The notes: generated by a model not told the origin, from the sequence alone. Positions 7,343 through 16,362 are shown, counted from the stretch's first letter. The stretch: 64,000 nucleotides of DNA from AC-32 sp963766375 (GCA_963766375.1 CAVXZG010000004.1:62001-126000); one strand, 5' to 3'. Numbers and translations are program-made.

Positions 7343-8883
7343 TCACCAAGGTGGCGGATTGTGCGTCCACGCGCCGCCGAGCATCGTTGCCACGACTCGC
7401 GTCTCGGCGAGCTCGTCCGGTTCGCAGGTGAGCGGGTCGCGGTCGAGCACGACGAGGTCGGCGAAGTAGCCAGGCACGAGCTTTCCGCGGCGGCGCTCGT
7501 CCCGCGCGAGCCAGGCGGGCGCGACGGTGCTCGCGATCAGCGCCTCCTCGACGGTCACCGCCTGCTCCGGGTGCCAGGCGCCTCGCGCTCGTCCAGCGTT
7601 CGCAGTACCCCGGCGCGCAGGCCCTCGAGCGGGTCGAGCTCCTCGATCGGCGCGTCTGAGCCGTTGACCAGGGTCGCGCCGGAGTCGAGCAGGGCGCGGT
7701 AGGCGTAGGGGAGGCTCGTCGTGCCGCTCCAGATGCGGTCGGCGAGCTCGCGATCGGAGGGCGCGTGGCTGAACTGCACCGACGCCGTGATCCCGAGCTG
7801 CGCGAAGCGCGGCACGTCCTCGGGCGCGAGCAGCTGGGCGTGCTCGATGCGCTGGCGCAGGCCCAGCGGTTGCCACTCCTCCCGCGTCGCCTCGAAGGCG
7901 TCGAGCGCCTCGCGGTTGGCGAGGTCGCCGATTGCATGGACGCCGATCGGGAAGCCGGCCAGGGCGGCGCGGCGGATGTGCTCCTCGAGCTCCTCGCGGC
8001 TCGTGATCTGCACGCCCGAGCCGTCGAGCAGGCGCGCCGTCTCCGAGCCGAGGGTGCCGTCCATGAAGGCCTTCAGGTAGCCGACCTTCACCCACGGGTT
8101 GCCGAAGCCGCCGCGCACGTCGACCTCGGCGAGCTCGTCGGCCTTCTCGGCCGGGAGCGACTGCCAGACCCGCAGGCTGAGCGCGCCCTCGTCGGCGAGG
8201 CGCTGCCAGAAGCGCAGGGCGCCGAGCCAGCCGTCCTTGTCGTGCACCGCGGTCACGCCCCGAGCGGCCGCGAGCTTGACCCCGGCGCGCATCGCCTCGA
8301 CGTACTCGTCGTCGGTCGTCTCGATGTAGCGGTCGCGGAAGTGCCAGCACGATTCCTCGCGCAGGACGCCGGTCGGCTCGCCGTGCTCGTCGAGCTCGAC
8401 CACGCCGCCCGGGACTTGCAGGTCGCCGTTTGCGTGGGCCAGGGCGGCGGAGTTCAGCCAGACCGAGTGGGAGTCGCGCGCCATCAACGCAACCGGACGG
8501 TTGGGGGCGATCGCGTCGAGCGCTTCCTTCGTCGGCTCGATCGGTGGCGTCCAGTCGCCGCTGCGCCAACCGCGGCCGCGCAGCCAGACGGATGTCGGCG
8601 AACGCTCCAGTGCCTCGCGCACGCGCGCGACGGCCTCGTCCACCGAGGTCGTGCCCTCGAGCCGCACCTCGTGCTGGGCGAGAGCCCAGGTGGGGAAGTG
8701 CACGTGCGAGTCGGTGAAACCGGGGAGCACGCAGCGGCCGCCGAGATCCACGCGCTCCGGTCCGGGGAGCGCGGTCTCGTGGGTGCCGATACCGCCGGCG
8801 ATCTTGTCGCCGGCGATCGCGACGCTTCGCGCCAGCGGCAGCGAGGGCTCCATCGTGCGGATGACGCCGTTCTCGAGGATCAC
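7343..8883 (-). CDS. Amidohydrolase family 3 protein, one frameshift
   Basis: Metal-dependent hydrolase of the YtcJ/amidohydrolase-3 type, about 513 residues when joined. LPGFTDSHVHFPTW carries the HxH metal motif; IGVHAIGD and RIEHAQLL carry the later histidines; LVNGSDAPIEELDP carries the catalytic Asp. The C-terminal part (VTVEEALIASTVAPAW, LVPGYFADLVVLDRDPL) is in the next frame. One base is missing at about 7577, in a GG pair. GTG 8883 directly precedes the conserved ILENGVIRTM start. Members act on N-acyl or formamide compounds; the substrate is not predictable. Most likely intact in the living genome. Confidence 0.8.
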
Positions 8884-8963
8884 TCGACGAAGCCTAGTGC
8901 CGCTTGACCGCGGCAAGCCGAACGCAGGATGATCCCGCGAAACGCCGTGAGGAGGGAGAAACA

Positions 8964-9629
8964 ATGGCGACCGACTGGTACATGGAAGGCCCGTACCTCA
9001 AGAACTGCAGCTGCGATCCCGGCTGTCCCTGCGACTTCAACCAGCACCCGACCCACGGCCACTGTGAGGGCATGGCCGGGATGCGTATCGACAAGGGCAA
9101 CTTCGGCGACGTCAACCTCGACGGCCTCGCCTGGGGAGCCGTCTACCACTGGCCCGGGGCGCTGCACGAGGGGAACGGCGACATCCAGCCGCTGATCGAC
9201 GAGCGCGCGGACGAGAGCCAGCGGGACGCGCTGCTCCAGATCCTCAGCGGCCAGAACGGCGGCACCTTCTTCGAGGTCCTCGCGTTCGTCGCGCCGAACG
9301 TGAAGGAACCGCTGTACTTGCCGATCGAGTTCGAGGTCGATCTCGAGAAGCGCACCGCGAAGGCGAGTTACGGCGACGTGCTGGAGACGGAGACCGACAC
9401 GCTTCGTGGGATCGACCCGCCGGACCCGTACCGGATCCTGATCAGGATCCCGGGCGGGATGGAGTACACGAACGAGTCCGGCGAGGCAGACGTCGCGTCC
9501 GCGAAGACGATCAAGTCGACCGGTGCGATCCCCTTTGATCTCGAGAACGGGCACTCGTCGCTGGCATATGTCCACTACGGGAACAAGGTCGAGACGGCGG
9601 AGTTTCACCCCACCGTGGTCTCGGGCTGA
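8964..9629 (+). CDS. DUF1326 domain protein (first copy)
   Basis: A 221-residue soluble protein with the DUF1326 hallmark NCSCDPGCPCDFN, a CxCxxxCxC cluster near the N-terminus that suggests metal or thiol chemistry. ATG 8964 has a strong GGAGGG ribosome site at 8951-8956. No biochemical function is established for the family. DUF1326 genes are commonly next to DUF2182 membrane protein genes, as here (10 bases apart), so the two probably work together. A second DUF1326 gene closes the same string at 10889-11502. Confidence 0.85.
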   Translation: MATDWYMEGPYLKNCSCDPGCPCDFNQHPTHGHCEGMAGMRIDKGNFGDVNLDGLAWGAVYHWPGALHEGNGDIQPLIDERADESQRDALLQILSGQNGGTFFEVLAFVAPNVKEPLYLPIEFEVDLEKRTAKASYGDVLETETDTLRGIDPPDPYRILIRIPGGMEYTNESGEADVASAKTIKSTGAIPFDLENGHSSLAYVHYGNKVETAEFHPTVVSG

Positions 9630-9638
9630 GACGTCGAG

Positions 9639-10472
9639 ATGAGCAGCCTCGCGCCTCCGCGCGGCCAGGTCGAGCGCTCCTCGCCGCTTCGGTCGCTCAA
9701 TCCCGTCTGGACGGCCGCGTTGCTCCTCGCGGCGGCGCTCGTGGCGTGGATCGTCACGATCGACCGGATGTGGGGCATGGACGCGGGGCCAGGCACCGAC
9801 CTGGGCGGCCTGGCCTGGTTCGCCGGCATCTGGGTGACGATGATGGCCGCGATGATGCTCCCGTCGGTAGCTCCGATGGCGCTGCTCTTCGCCCGTGTCT
9901 CCCGCGAGCGTCGGGGCCAGGGCCGGGCGTTCGTGCCGACCTGGGTCTTCCTCGCCGGATACCTGGCTGCCTGGACGCTGTACGGCCTCGCGGCGTACGG
10001 ACTGTTCCGGCTCGTGACCGCGTTCGGGACCGAGTGGCTCGCCTGGGACCGGGCGGGGCCCTACGTCGCAGGCGGCGCGATCGTTGCGGCAGGGCTCTAT
10101 CAGCTCACCCCGCTCAAGGAGGTCTGCCTGCGGCACTGCCGGGGGCCGATGCATTACGTCCTGCACGGCTGGCGGGACGGGAGGCTCGGCGCCCTCCGCA
10201 TGGGAGCGGAGCACGGCCTCTTCTGCGTGGGCTGCTGCTGGGGGCTGATGGTTGCCCTGTTCGCAGTTGGGGTGATGAGCCTGTTCTGGATGGCGGTCGT
10301 CGCGGCTGTGATCTTCGCGGAGAAGGTGTTGCCGTACGGCCTCAGGCTCGCGCGGGTCTTCGCCGTGGCCCTGATCGCCCTCGGGATCTGGATTGCGGCC
10401 GCGCCGGGCAGCGTGCCAGGCCTGACGGACCCGGACGCGCCCGGGTCGCCGTCGATGCAGATGGGCCCGTGA
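9639..10472 (+). CDS. DUF2182 membrane protein
   Basis: A polytopic membrane protein of 277 residues with about six or seven hydrophobic segments. The family signature WVTMMAAMMLPSVAPM is at residues 70-85. GLFCVGCCWGLM, with three cysteines, and LKEVCLRHCRGP are the conserved Cys/His features behind the family label of predicted metal-binding membrane protein. It sits between two DUF1326 genes. The stop overlaps a micro-ORF start (GTGA), so translation of the string is probably coupled. Confidence 0.85.
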   Translation: MSSLAPPRGQVERSSPLRSLNPVWTAALLLAAALVAWIVTIDRMWGMDAGPGTDLGGLAWFAGIWVTMMAAMMLPSVAPMALLFARVSRERRGQGRAFVPTWVFLAGYLAAWTLYGLAAYGLFRLVTAFGTEWLAWDRAGPYVAGGAIVAAGLYQLTPLKEVCLRHCRGPMHYVLHGWRDGRLGALRMGAEHGLFCVGCCWGLMVALFAVGVMSLFWMAVVAAVIFAEKVLPYGLRLARVFAVALIALGIWIAAAPGSVPGLTDPDAPGSPSMQMGP

Positions 10473-10537
10473 GCCCGCGCGAGGCGTTCGTTGACCACCT
10501 GAAAGCCGTCTTCCACGACGGCCAGGAGGCCGAATGA
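10469..10537 (+). CDS. Translationally coupled 22-codon micro-ORF
   Basis: GTG 10469 overlaps the DUF2182 stop as GTGA, and its own TGA overlaps the VOC start as ATGA. The ORF encodes 22 residues (SPREAFVDHLKAVFHDGQ is the core), an acidic amphipathic helix by eye. It precisely bridges two genes with 4-base overlaps at both ends, which is unlikely for junk spacer. It could be a true small protein, a device to pass ribosomes between the flanking genes, or the remnant of a longer gene. Confidence 0.4.
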   Translation: MSPREAFVDHLKAVFHDGQEAE

Positions 10538-10896
10538 TCGATCACATCAGCTTGCAGGTCCGCGACTACCCGCGCAGCAAGGACTTCTACGTCGCCGCGC
10601 TCGAGCCCCTCGGCTACGGGCTGCTGAGGGAATTCGAGGGCAGAGTCGGAGGCTTCGGCCGTAACGGCAAGCCCTCCTTCTGGATTCGCGAGGGCGCGCC
10701 GTCGGGCCCGATTCACATCGCCTTCGAGGCCGCCGACCACGAGGCGGTCGAGGCTTTCTACGCAGCGGCGATGGCGGCCGGTGGCACCGACAACGGCCCG
10801 CCCGGGCTCCGCACCATCTACCACCCCGACTACTACGCCGCCTTCGTGCACGACCCGGACGGCAACAACGCCGAGGCGGTTCACCACGGCGGCTGA
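10534..10896 (+). CDS. VOC family (glyoxalase-like) protein
   Basis: A 120-residue single vicinal-oxygen-chelate module pair. It begins MIDHISLQVRDYPRSKDFY and ends with AAFVHDPDGNNAEAVHHGG, the usual His and Glu metal ligands of the fold. Small VOC proteins include glyoxalases, dioxygenases and antibiotic-binding proteins; no further assignment is possible. ATG 10534 overlaps the micro-ORF stop by four bases. The stop lies at the start of the second DUF1326 gene. Confidence 0.85.
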   Translation: MIDHISLQVRDYPRSKDFYVAALEPLGYGLLREFEGRVGGFGRNGKPSFWIREGAPSGPIHIAFEAADHEAVEAFYAAAMAAGGTDNGPPGLRTIYHPDYYAAFVHDPDGNNAEAVHHGG

Positions 10897-11502
10897 CTGG
10901 CGCGTCGCCGGCTCGTACCTCGAGTCGTGCAACTGCGAGGCGATCTGTCCGTGCCGGCGGATCGACGGCGCCATGGGCGGGCGCTCGACCTACGGCATCT
11001 GTCTGGGTGCGCTCTCATGGCGGGTCGTAGAGGGGCACGCGGATGGGCTTGACCTCGCCGGCCTGGGCGTCGTTCTCGCGACTCGCTACAGCGACGACGA
11101 GGAAGGCTCGCCCTGGAGCTTCGTGCTCTACGTGGACGACCGCGGCGACGAGGAGCAGCGTGAGGCGCTCGCCTCGATCTTCACCGGCGCGGCGCCCGGG
11201 ACGCAGGTCGAGCATTTTCCGTGGGCCTGGAAGGCGAGCACGCTGATCGCGGTCCGGCCGGCGCAGATCGAGATCGAGCACACGCCCGGCCGCGGCTGGT
11301 TCCGGGCCGGGCGGCTTCGTCGAGGTGCGCGCGGCAAGGCCGGTTTCCGAGCGGCGAGATCGTCACCTGCGTGATTCCCGGCCACGAGCGCAGCGGGCGC
11401 GAGCTCATCGCCGAGAGCCTCGAAGTCAGCGACGGGGAGCTCGACTTCTCGTTCCGCGGCAACTGCGCCTACGAGAGCGACTTCGACTACCAGGGCACGT
11501 AG
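10889..11502 (+). CDS. DUF1326 domain protein (second copy), two frameshifts
   Basis: About 200 residues when joined. It opens with WRVAGSYLESCNCEAICPC, the DUF1326 Cys cluster. The frame moves by one base near 11309 (after RGWFRAG, giving GFVEVR) and again near 11330 (giving RFPSGEIVTCVIPGHE). Both look like single extra bases, in a GGG run and a CGCGCG repeat. The ending GNCAYESDFDYQGT is a normal family C-terminus. No ATG, GTG or TTG lies at the expected start, which overlaps the VOC stop; either the start is non-standard or another base error hides it, so the 5' limit is approximate. Confidence 0.7.
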
Positions 11503-11530
11503 CCCTCGCCGCTACGTGGTGGGCGAGGGC
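11502..11530. terminator. 9-bp stem-loop between convergent genes
   Basis: GCCCTCGCC (11502-11510) pairs with GGCGAGGGC (11522-11530) around an 11-base loop. It lies right at the end of the DUF1326 gene and covers the stop of the convergent small gene, so it could serve both. There is no clear T-run. Confidence 0.5.
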
Positions 11531-11694
11531 TCGAGCCGGTCGGCCAGGCCGCGGAGTGCCGCCGCCGAGGTGGAGCGGAGCACCGCCCGCCTGGGACGCA
11601 CTGCCTTGCGCGTCTTGACCGGGGCGGCCTTCGGCGCGTGGGATTCATTCGTGCGCCGGCGTACTTCGTCGGTTGCTGCGAGCAGATCGAGCAT
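11512..11694 (-). CDS. Small basic hypothetical protein beside a LacI regulator
   Basis: A 60-residue protein rich in Arg, Ala and Lys, starting MLDLLAATDEVRRRTNE, with no recognised domain. AAAGGAG lies 7 bases upstream of ATG 11694, one of the better ribosome sites in the window. The gene is divergent from the LacI-family gene, and the first of two LacI-type operators (11710-11721) lies just upstream of its ribosome site. That layout suggests it is a regulated target. A basic tail could bind nucleic acid or the cell envelope, but this is speculation. Confidence 0.6.
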   Translation of the reverse strand: MLDLLAATDEVRRRTNESHAPKAAPVKTRKAVRPRRAVLRSTSAAALRGLADRLEPSPTT

Positions 11695-11709
11695 TGCGTC
11701 TCCTTTCGG

Positions 11710-11747
11710 TGAACCGATTCATTCGTCACACTACCTGAAACGGTTCA
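11710..11747. promoter_or_regulatory. Twin LacI-type operators
   Basis: Two 12-base sites share the symmetric pattern TGAANCGNTTCA: TGAACCGATTCA at 11710-11721 and TGAAACGGTTCA at 11736-11747. Both are followed by TTCG and their centres are 26 bases apart. A central CG between inverted half-sites is the usual LacI-family operator plan. They lie between the divergent small gene (starts 11694) and the LacI-family gene (starts 11769), 22 bases upstream of the latter, so autoregulation plus control of the small gene is likely. Confidence 0.7.
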
Positions 11748-11768
11748 TTCGGGCGTAGTATTCCCGCC

Positions 11769-12827
11769 ATGCCGCACGGCGAGCAGAAGCGGGTCCGGCT
11801 GCGGGACGTCGCCGAGCGGGCGGGAGTCTCGGTCGGCAGCGCCTCGCAGGCGTTCGGACGGCCCGAGCTCGTCTCCGAGGAGATACGCAAGCGCGTGCTC
11901 GACGCAGCCGACGCGCTGGGTTATCCGGGGCCCGACCCGGCCGCGCGCCGGCTCCGTCTCGGCCGGGCTGGAGCGATCGGCCTGATCTTCGCCGAAAGGC
12001 TCGGCTATGCGTTCACCGATCCCGCCCAGGCGCCATTCCTGCAAGGGGTCGCCAGTGCCATGGAGGAGGCGCCCAACGGCTTGCTGCTGATCCCCGACTC
12101 GCGCTATCGCCAGGAGGCTGCGCGGACGGTTCGAGAAGCTGCCGTCGACGGTTTCATCGTCTACTCGACGCCGCAGAACGATCCTCGTATGGAAGCCGCG
12201 CTCGCCCGGCGGCTCCCCGTCGTGACGGTGGACCAGCCGCGCGGCGCGGAGACGCCCTTTGTCGGAATCGACGACCGCGCGGGAGCACGCAGCGCGGCCG
12301 TGCACCTGCGCGAGCTCGGGCACGAGCGCGTGGCGGTGCTCAGCTTCATCACCGCACTCGACCCGGAGGGCCAGCTCGAGCTCGATCTGAGCGTCGAGCG
12401 ACTCGGGGGGTATCAGGAAGGCCTGGGCGAGGCCTGGGATCCGAGCCTCGTCCGCGTGTGCCGACCCAATGCTCCAGAGCCGGCCCGCGAGGCAACGCTG
12501 GAGCTGCTCGGGGAACCGGAGCCGCCGACGGCGATCCTCGCCATGACCGACACGCTCGCCGTGGGCGCCCTGCAGGCAGCGGCCGAGCTCGGCGTCTCGG
12601 TTCCGGCCGACCTGTCCGTGGTCGGGTTCGACGACAGCCCCGTTGCCGCGCACACGACGCCTCCCCTGACGACGGTCGCGCAGCCTCAGGAGGAGAAGGG
12701 CCGGCTCGCGGCGCAGTGGCTCATCGAGGACATCGAGCGCGGCGAAGGGCCTCGGGGGAGAGATCGGCAGACGATCCTTCCGACGGAGCTCCTCGTGCGC
12801 GAGTCGACCGCTCCACCCCGGGGCTAG
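11769..12827 (+). CDS. LacI family transcriptional regulator
   Basis: A 352-residue repressor-type protein. The N-terminal helix-turn-helix LRDVAERAGVSVGSASQAF is followed by a hinge (AARRLRLGRAGAIGLIF) and a periplasmic-binding-protein-like effector domain ending SVVGFDDSPVAAHTTPPLTTVAQP, all standard for the family. The effector is probably a sugar or nucleoside but cannot be named. ATG 11769 starts shortly before the HTH. Twin operators upstream suggest it controls itself and the divergent small gene. The acyl-CoA dehydrogenase follows after only 9 bases. Confidence 0.92.
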   Translation: MPHGEQKRVRLRDVAERAGVSVGSASQAFGRPELVSEEIRKRVLDAADALGYPGPDPAARRLRLGRAGAIGLIFAERLGYAFTDPAQAPFLQGVASAMEEAPNGLLLIPDSRYRQEAARTVREAAVDGFIVYSTPQNDPRMEAALARRLPVVTVDQPRGAETPFVGIDDRAGARSAAVHLRELGHERVAVLSFITALDPEGQLELDLSVERLGGYQEGLGEAWDPSLVRVCRPNAPEPAREATLELLGEPEPPTAILAMTDTLAVGALQAAAELGVSVPADLSVVGFDDSPVAAHTTPPLTTVAQPQEEKGRLAAQWLIEDIERGEGPRGRDRQTILPTELLVRESTAPPRG

Positions 12828-12836
12828 ACTCCGGCC

Positions 12837-14019
12837 GTGCCGAGCGACCCGCTGAGCGACGAGCAGCGCGAGATCCGAGCCCTGGTACGCGACCTGGCGC
12901 GCGAGCGGGTGGCGCCCCGGGCGGCCGAGATCGACAAGTCCGCCGAGTTCCCCTGGGACATGGTCGAGCTGCTCCGCGAGCACGACCTCTTCGGGCTCCC
13001 GTTCGAGGAGGTGCACGGCGGCACCGGCACCGGGGCGCTGATGGTGCTGGTCGCGATCGAGGAGCTCTCGAAGGTCTGCGCGACCACAGGGCTTCTCCTG
13101 GCCGTGCAGGAGCTGGGCTCGCTCGGGGCCCAAGCTCGTGGGCACCGACGAGCAGAAGTCGCGCTGGCTGCCGCGGCTTGCGAGCGGCGAATGGCTCGCG
13201 GCCTACGCGCTGACGGAGGCGGGCTCTGGCTCCGACTCGGCGGCGATGCGAACGGAGGCGAAGCGGGAGGGTGACGAGTACGTCCTGAACGGCGCGAAGC
13301 GCTTCATCACGAACGCGGGCGTCGCCGAGCTCTACACCGTCTTCGCCAAGACCGACCCCACCGCCGGGCACGCCGGCATCTCGGCTTTCGTCGTCGAGGC
13401 CAGCGCGCCGGGCTTCGAGGTCGGCCGGATCGAGCCCAAGATGGGCATCAAGGGCTCGACCACCGGCGAGATCTTCTTCAACGACTGCCGTATCCCGGCC
13501 GACAACCTGCTCGGCGAGGAGGGCGAAGGCTTCCGCCTCGCGATGCGAATCCTCGACCGCTCGCGTCCGGGGATCGGCGCGCAGGGCCTCGGGCTCGCGC
13601 AGGGCGCGACCGACTACGCGCTCGAGTACGCGAAGTCGCGCGAGACGATGGGCAAGCCGATCGCCGAGCACCAGCTGATCGCCGCGACGCTGGCCGACAT
13701 GGAGACGAAGTGCGAAGCCGCCCGCGGGCTGCTCTACAAGTGCGGGCAGCTGATCGACGAGGGCGCCGACGGAGCCGACCTGACGAAGATCTCCGCGATG
13801 GCGAAGCTCTACTGCACCGACGTGGCGATGGAGGTCACGACCGACGCCGTGCAGATCCTCGGCGGCTACGGCTACATCCAGGAGTACCCGGTCGAGCGGA
13901 TGATGCGCGACGCCAAGATCACCCAGATCTACGAGGGCACGAACCAGATCCAGCGGCTCGTGATCGCCCGCGAGATGCTGAAGGAGCAGCGCACGTCACT
14001 GCTCGCCGGCGTTGGCTAG
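12837..14019 (+). CDS. Acyl-CoA dehydrogenase, one frameshift
   Basis: FAD enzyme that introduces the alpha-beta double bond in acyl-CoA, about 393 residues when joined. The N-terminal helical domain (LSDEQREIRALVRDLAREVAPR-like start, GLPFEEVHGGTG) is in one frame. The middle and C-terminal domains (AYALTEAGSGSDSAAMRT, MGIKGSTTGEIFFNDCRIP, GGYGYIQEYPVERMMRDAKI, IYEGTNQIQR) are in another. The shift is an extra G in the GGGG run at about 13126. The catalytic base is expected as the Glu of YEGTNQIQR. GTG 12837 has no ribosome site. The LigD-type gene overlaps its end. Confidence 0.88.
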
Positions 14020-14908
14020 CCGCCAGGTCAAGCTCTCGAGCGCCGACCGGGTGCTCTTCCCGGGCGACGGAATCACCAAAGGCGACCTGTTCGAGTACTA
14101 CGGCGAGATCGCGCCGGCGATCGTGCCGCACCTGCGGAACCGGCCGTTCACGATGAAGCGCTGGCGCGAGGGGCTCGAAGGCGGCAGCTTCTTCCAGAAG
14201 CAGGCCCCGAAGGGCATGCCCTCGTGGATCCCGACGCGGCAGTTCCGGACGTGGCCGCGCGAGGGCGGCTCGCGGCTCGTCGACTTCCCGCTCGTGAACG
14301 ACCGCGAGACGCTGCTCTGGATGGTGCAGATGCACTGCATCGACATGAACGCCTGGTACTCGCGGGTCGACAAGCCGGAGCGGCCCGACTATGTCGTGTT
14401 CGATCTCGACCCGCCGGAGTCGCGCAACGGCTTCACGCAGGCGATCCGGGTCGCCCACCTCGTGCGCCAGGCGCTCGAGCGGCTCGAGCTCGACTCTTAC
14501 GTGAAGACGAGCGGAGCGGACGGTATCCACGTGCTCGTGCCGATCGCGCGCCGCTCGACGTATGCGGACACGTACGAGTTCGCCGAGCGCTTGTCGCGCG
14601 CGCTCGAAGGTGAGAACCCGGGCCTCGTGACCACGGAATGGCTGAAGAAGAAGCGGCGCGGCGTGCTCGTCGACCACCGCCAGAACGGGCACGGCAAGAC
14701 GATCGCGTCCCCGTACTCCGTGCGGCCGAAGGCGGGCGCGCCGGTCTCGACGCCGCTGCGCTGGGAGGAGCTCGGCGAGAAGGTGCGCCCGCGTGACTTC
14801 GGCATGCGCGAGGCGCTCGCGCGCGTCGAGAAGCACGGTGACCTGTTCGAGCCTGTCCTGCAGGGCGGCCAGGCTCTCGGGCCGGCGCTACGTCAGCTGC
14901 GTACGTGA
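14012..14908 (+). CDS. Stand-alone LigD polymerase domain (NHEJ primase-polymerase)
   Basis: A 298-residue archaeo-eukaryotic primase-type polymerase as found at one end of LigD. RPFTMKRWREG, the metal-binding pair in FDLDPPE (Asp131 and Asp133) and SGADGIHVLVPI with its catalytic histidine are all present. These proteins add nucleotides, often ribonucleotides, during non-homologous end joining. No ligase or nuclease domain is attached and no Ku gene is in the window. The TTG start at 14012 overlaps the acyl-CoA dehydrogenase stop. The next gene overlaps by four bases. Confidence 0.92.
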   Translation: MASRQVKLSSADRVLFPGDGITKGDLFEYYGEIAPAIVPHLRNRPFTMKRWREGLEGGSFFQKQAPKGMPSWIPTRQFRTWPREGGSRLVDFPLVNDRETLLWMVQMHCIDMNAWYSRVDKPERPDYVVFDLDPPESRNGFTQAIRVAHLVRQALERLELDSYVKTSGADGIHVLVPIARRSTYADTYEFAERLSRALEGENPGLVTTEWLKKKRRGVLVDHRQNGHGKTIASPYSVRPKAGAPVSTPLRWEELGEKVRPRDFGMREALARVEKHGDLFEPVLQGGQALGPALRQLRT

Positions 14909-16362
14909 CACGCGCCCTGGTGATCGGGTCGGGGCCGAACGGGCTCTCGGCGGCGATCGCGCTCCTGCAGGACGGGGTCGAGGTCGAGGTGCGGGAGGCC
15001 GCCGGTCACCTCGGCGGTGGGCTGCACACCGAGGAGTTGACGCTGCCCGGGTTCCTGCACGACGTCTGCGCCACGGTGCAGCCGCTCGCGGTGGGGTCGC
15101 CGTTCTTCCGGAGCCTCGACCTCGGCGTCGAATGGGTCCACCCGGGCGCGCCTGCGGCGCACCCGCTCGACGACGGGACGGCGGTCATGCTCGAGCGTGG
15201 GCTCGCCGAGACCGCCGACGGTCTCGGCCGCGACGGCGCCGCCTACCGGCGGCTCGTGGAGCCGCTCGTCGAGGCGTGGGACGAGCTGGCGCCGGTTCTG
15301 CTCGGGCCTCTGCCCCCACCGCCGCGGCGAACATTGCGAGCCGCACGAGCGGCCGGTCTCGGGCCGCTGGCCGCAGGTGCGCGTGCCGCGCTCGGCGACG
15401 CGCGCTCGGTGGCGGAGTCGCTGTTCCAGACCGAGCGGGCGCGGGCCTGGTTCGCTGGCCATTGCGCGCACTCGATGCTTCCGCTCGAGCGCCGCCCGAG
15501 CGCGGGCTTTGGCCTCGCGTTGGCCGTGCTGGGGCATGCGGTCGGCTGGCCGTTCGCTCGCGGCGGCTCCTCGCGGCTCGCGGACGCGCTTTCGGCACGC
15601 GTCCGCGAGCTCGGCGGCACGCTGGCCACCGACTCGCTCGTGGACGAGCTCCCGCAGGACAGGCTCGTGCTCGCAGACGTCGTCCCGCGCGAGCTCGTCA
15701 GGCTCGCACGCGGCCGCTTACCCGAGCGCTACGAACGGCGGTTGCGGAGCTTCCGGCACGGGCCCGGGGCGTTCAAGGTGGACTGGGCGCTCGACGGGCC
15801 GATTCCGTGGAGCGCTCCGGAGTGTGGCCGTGCGGGCACGGTGCACCTCGGCGGCACGCTCGACGAGATCGCGCAATCGGAGTGGGCGGCGTGGAGCGGA
15901 CGTCCAGCCGAGCGTCCGTTCGTGCTGCTCGTCCAGCAGACCGTGTTCGACGACACCCGCGCGCCCGCCGGCAAGCACAGCGCCTGGGCGTACTGCCACG
16001 TCCCGAACGGCTCGACGTTCGACATGACCGAGCGGATCGAGGCCCAGGTCGAGCGCTTCGCACCCGGTTTCCGTGACCTCGTGCTCGCGCGACACACGAT
16101 CGCGCCGGCCGAGTTCGAGGCCCGCAACCGCAACCTCGTCGGCGGAGACCTCAACGGCGGGGCGATGGACCTGGGCCAGCTGGTGTTCCGGCCAGCGGGT
16201 CGGCTCGCCCCCTACCGGACGCCGCTCGAAGGCGTCTACCTCTGCTCCTCGTCGACCCCGCCGGGAGGCGGCGTCCACGGGATGTGTGGCTACTGGGCGG
16301 CGCAGGCTGCCCTCAGGGGTGCAGCGAGCGTGTCTCGACGACCTCGAAGTCCGAGCCCTTGA
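14905..16362 (+). CDS. FAD-dependent oxidoreductase, phytoene desaturase-like
   Basis: A 485-residue flavoprotein. The dinucleotide fold VIGSGPNGLSAAIALLQDG starts at residue 6, the GHLGGGLHTEELTLPGF segment follows, and the C-terminal FAD contact is in SSSTPPGGGVHGMCGYWAA. This is the NAD(P)/FAD-dependent oxidoreductase group that includes carotenoid desaturases and amine oxidases; the substrate is unknown. GTG 14905 overlaps the LigD-type stop. The last 17 residues run antisense into the end of the next gene and resemble no family sequence, so the natural C-terminus may be slightly shorter. Confidence 0.85.
   Translation: MTRALVIGSGPNGLSAAIALLQDGVEVEVREAAGHLGGGLHTEELTLPGFLHDVCATVQPLAVGSPFFRSLDLGVEWVHPGAPAAHPLDDGTAVMLERGLAETADGLGRDGAAYRRLVEPLVEAWDELAPVLLGPLPPPPRRTLRAARAAGLGPLAAGARAALGDARSVAESLFQTERARAWFAGHCAHSMLPLERRPSAGFGLALAVLGHAVGWPFARGGSSRLADALSARVRELGGTLATDSLVDELPQDRLVLADVVPRELVRLARGRLPERYERRLRSFRHGPGAFKVDWALDGPIPWSAPECGRAGTVHLGGTLDEIAQSEWAAWSGRPAERPFVLLVQQTVFDDTRAPAGKHSAWAYCHVPNGSTFDMTERIEAQVERFAPGFRDLVLARHTIAPAEFEARNRNLVGGDLNGGAMDLGQLVFRPAGRLAPYRTPLEGVYLCSSSTPPGGGVHGMCGYWAAQAALRGAASVSRRPRSPSP

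Noticed and set aside
14793..16076. Plus-strand 427-codon frame overlapping the FAD oxidoreductase
   Set aside because: Out-of-frame shadow with Arg/Ala-rich composition; the overlapping frame has the complete flavoprotein motifs.
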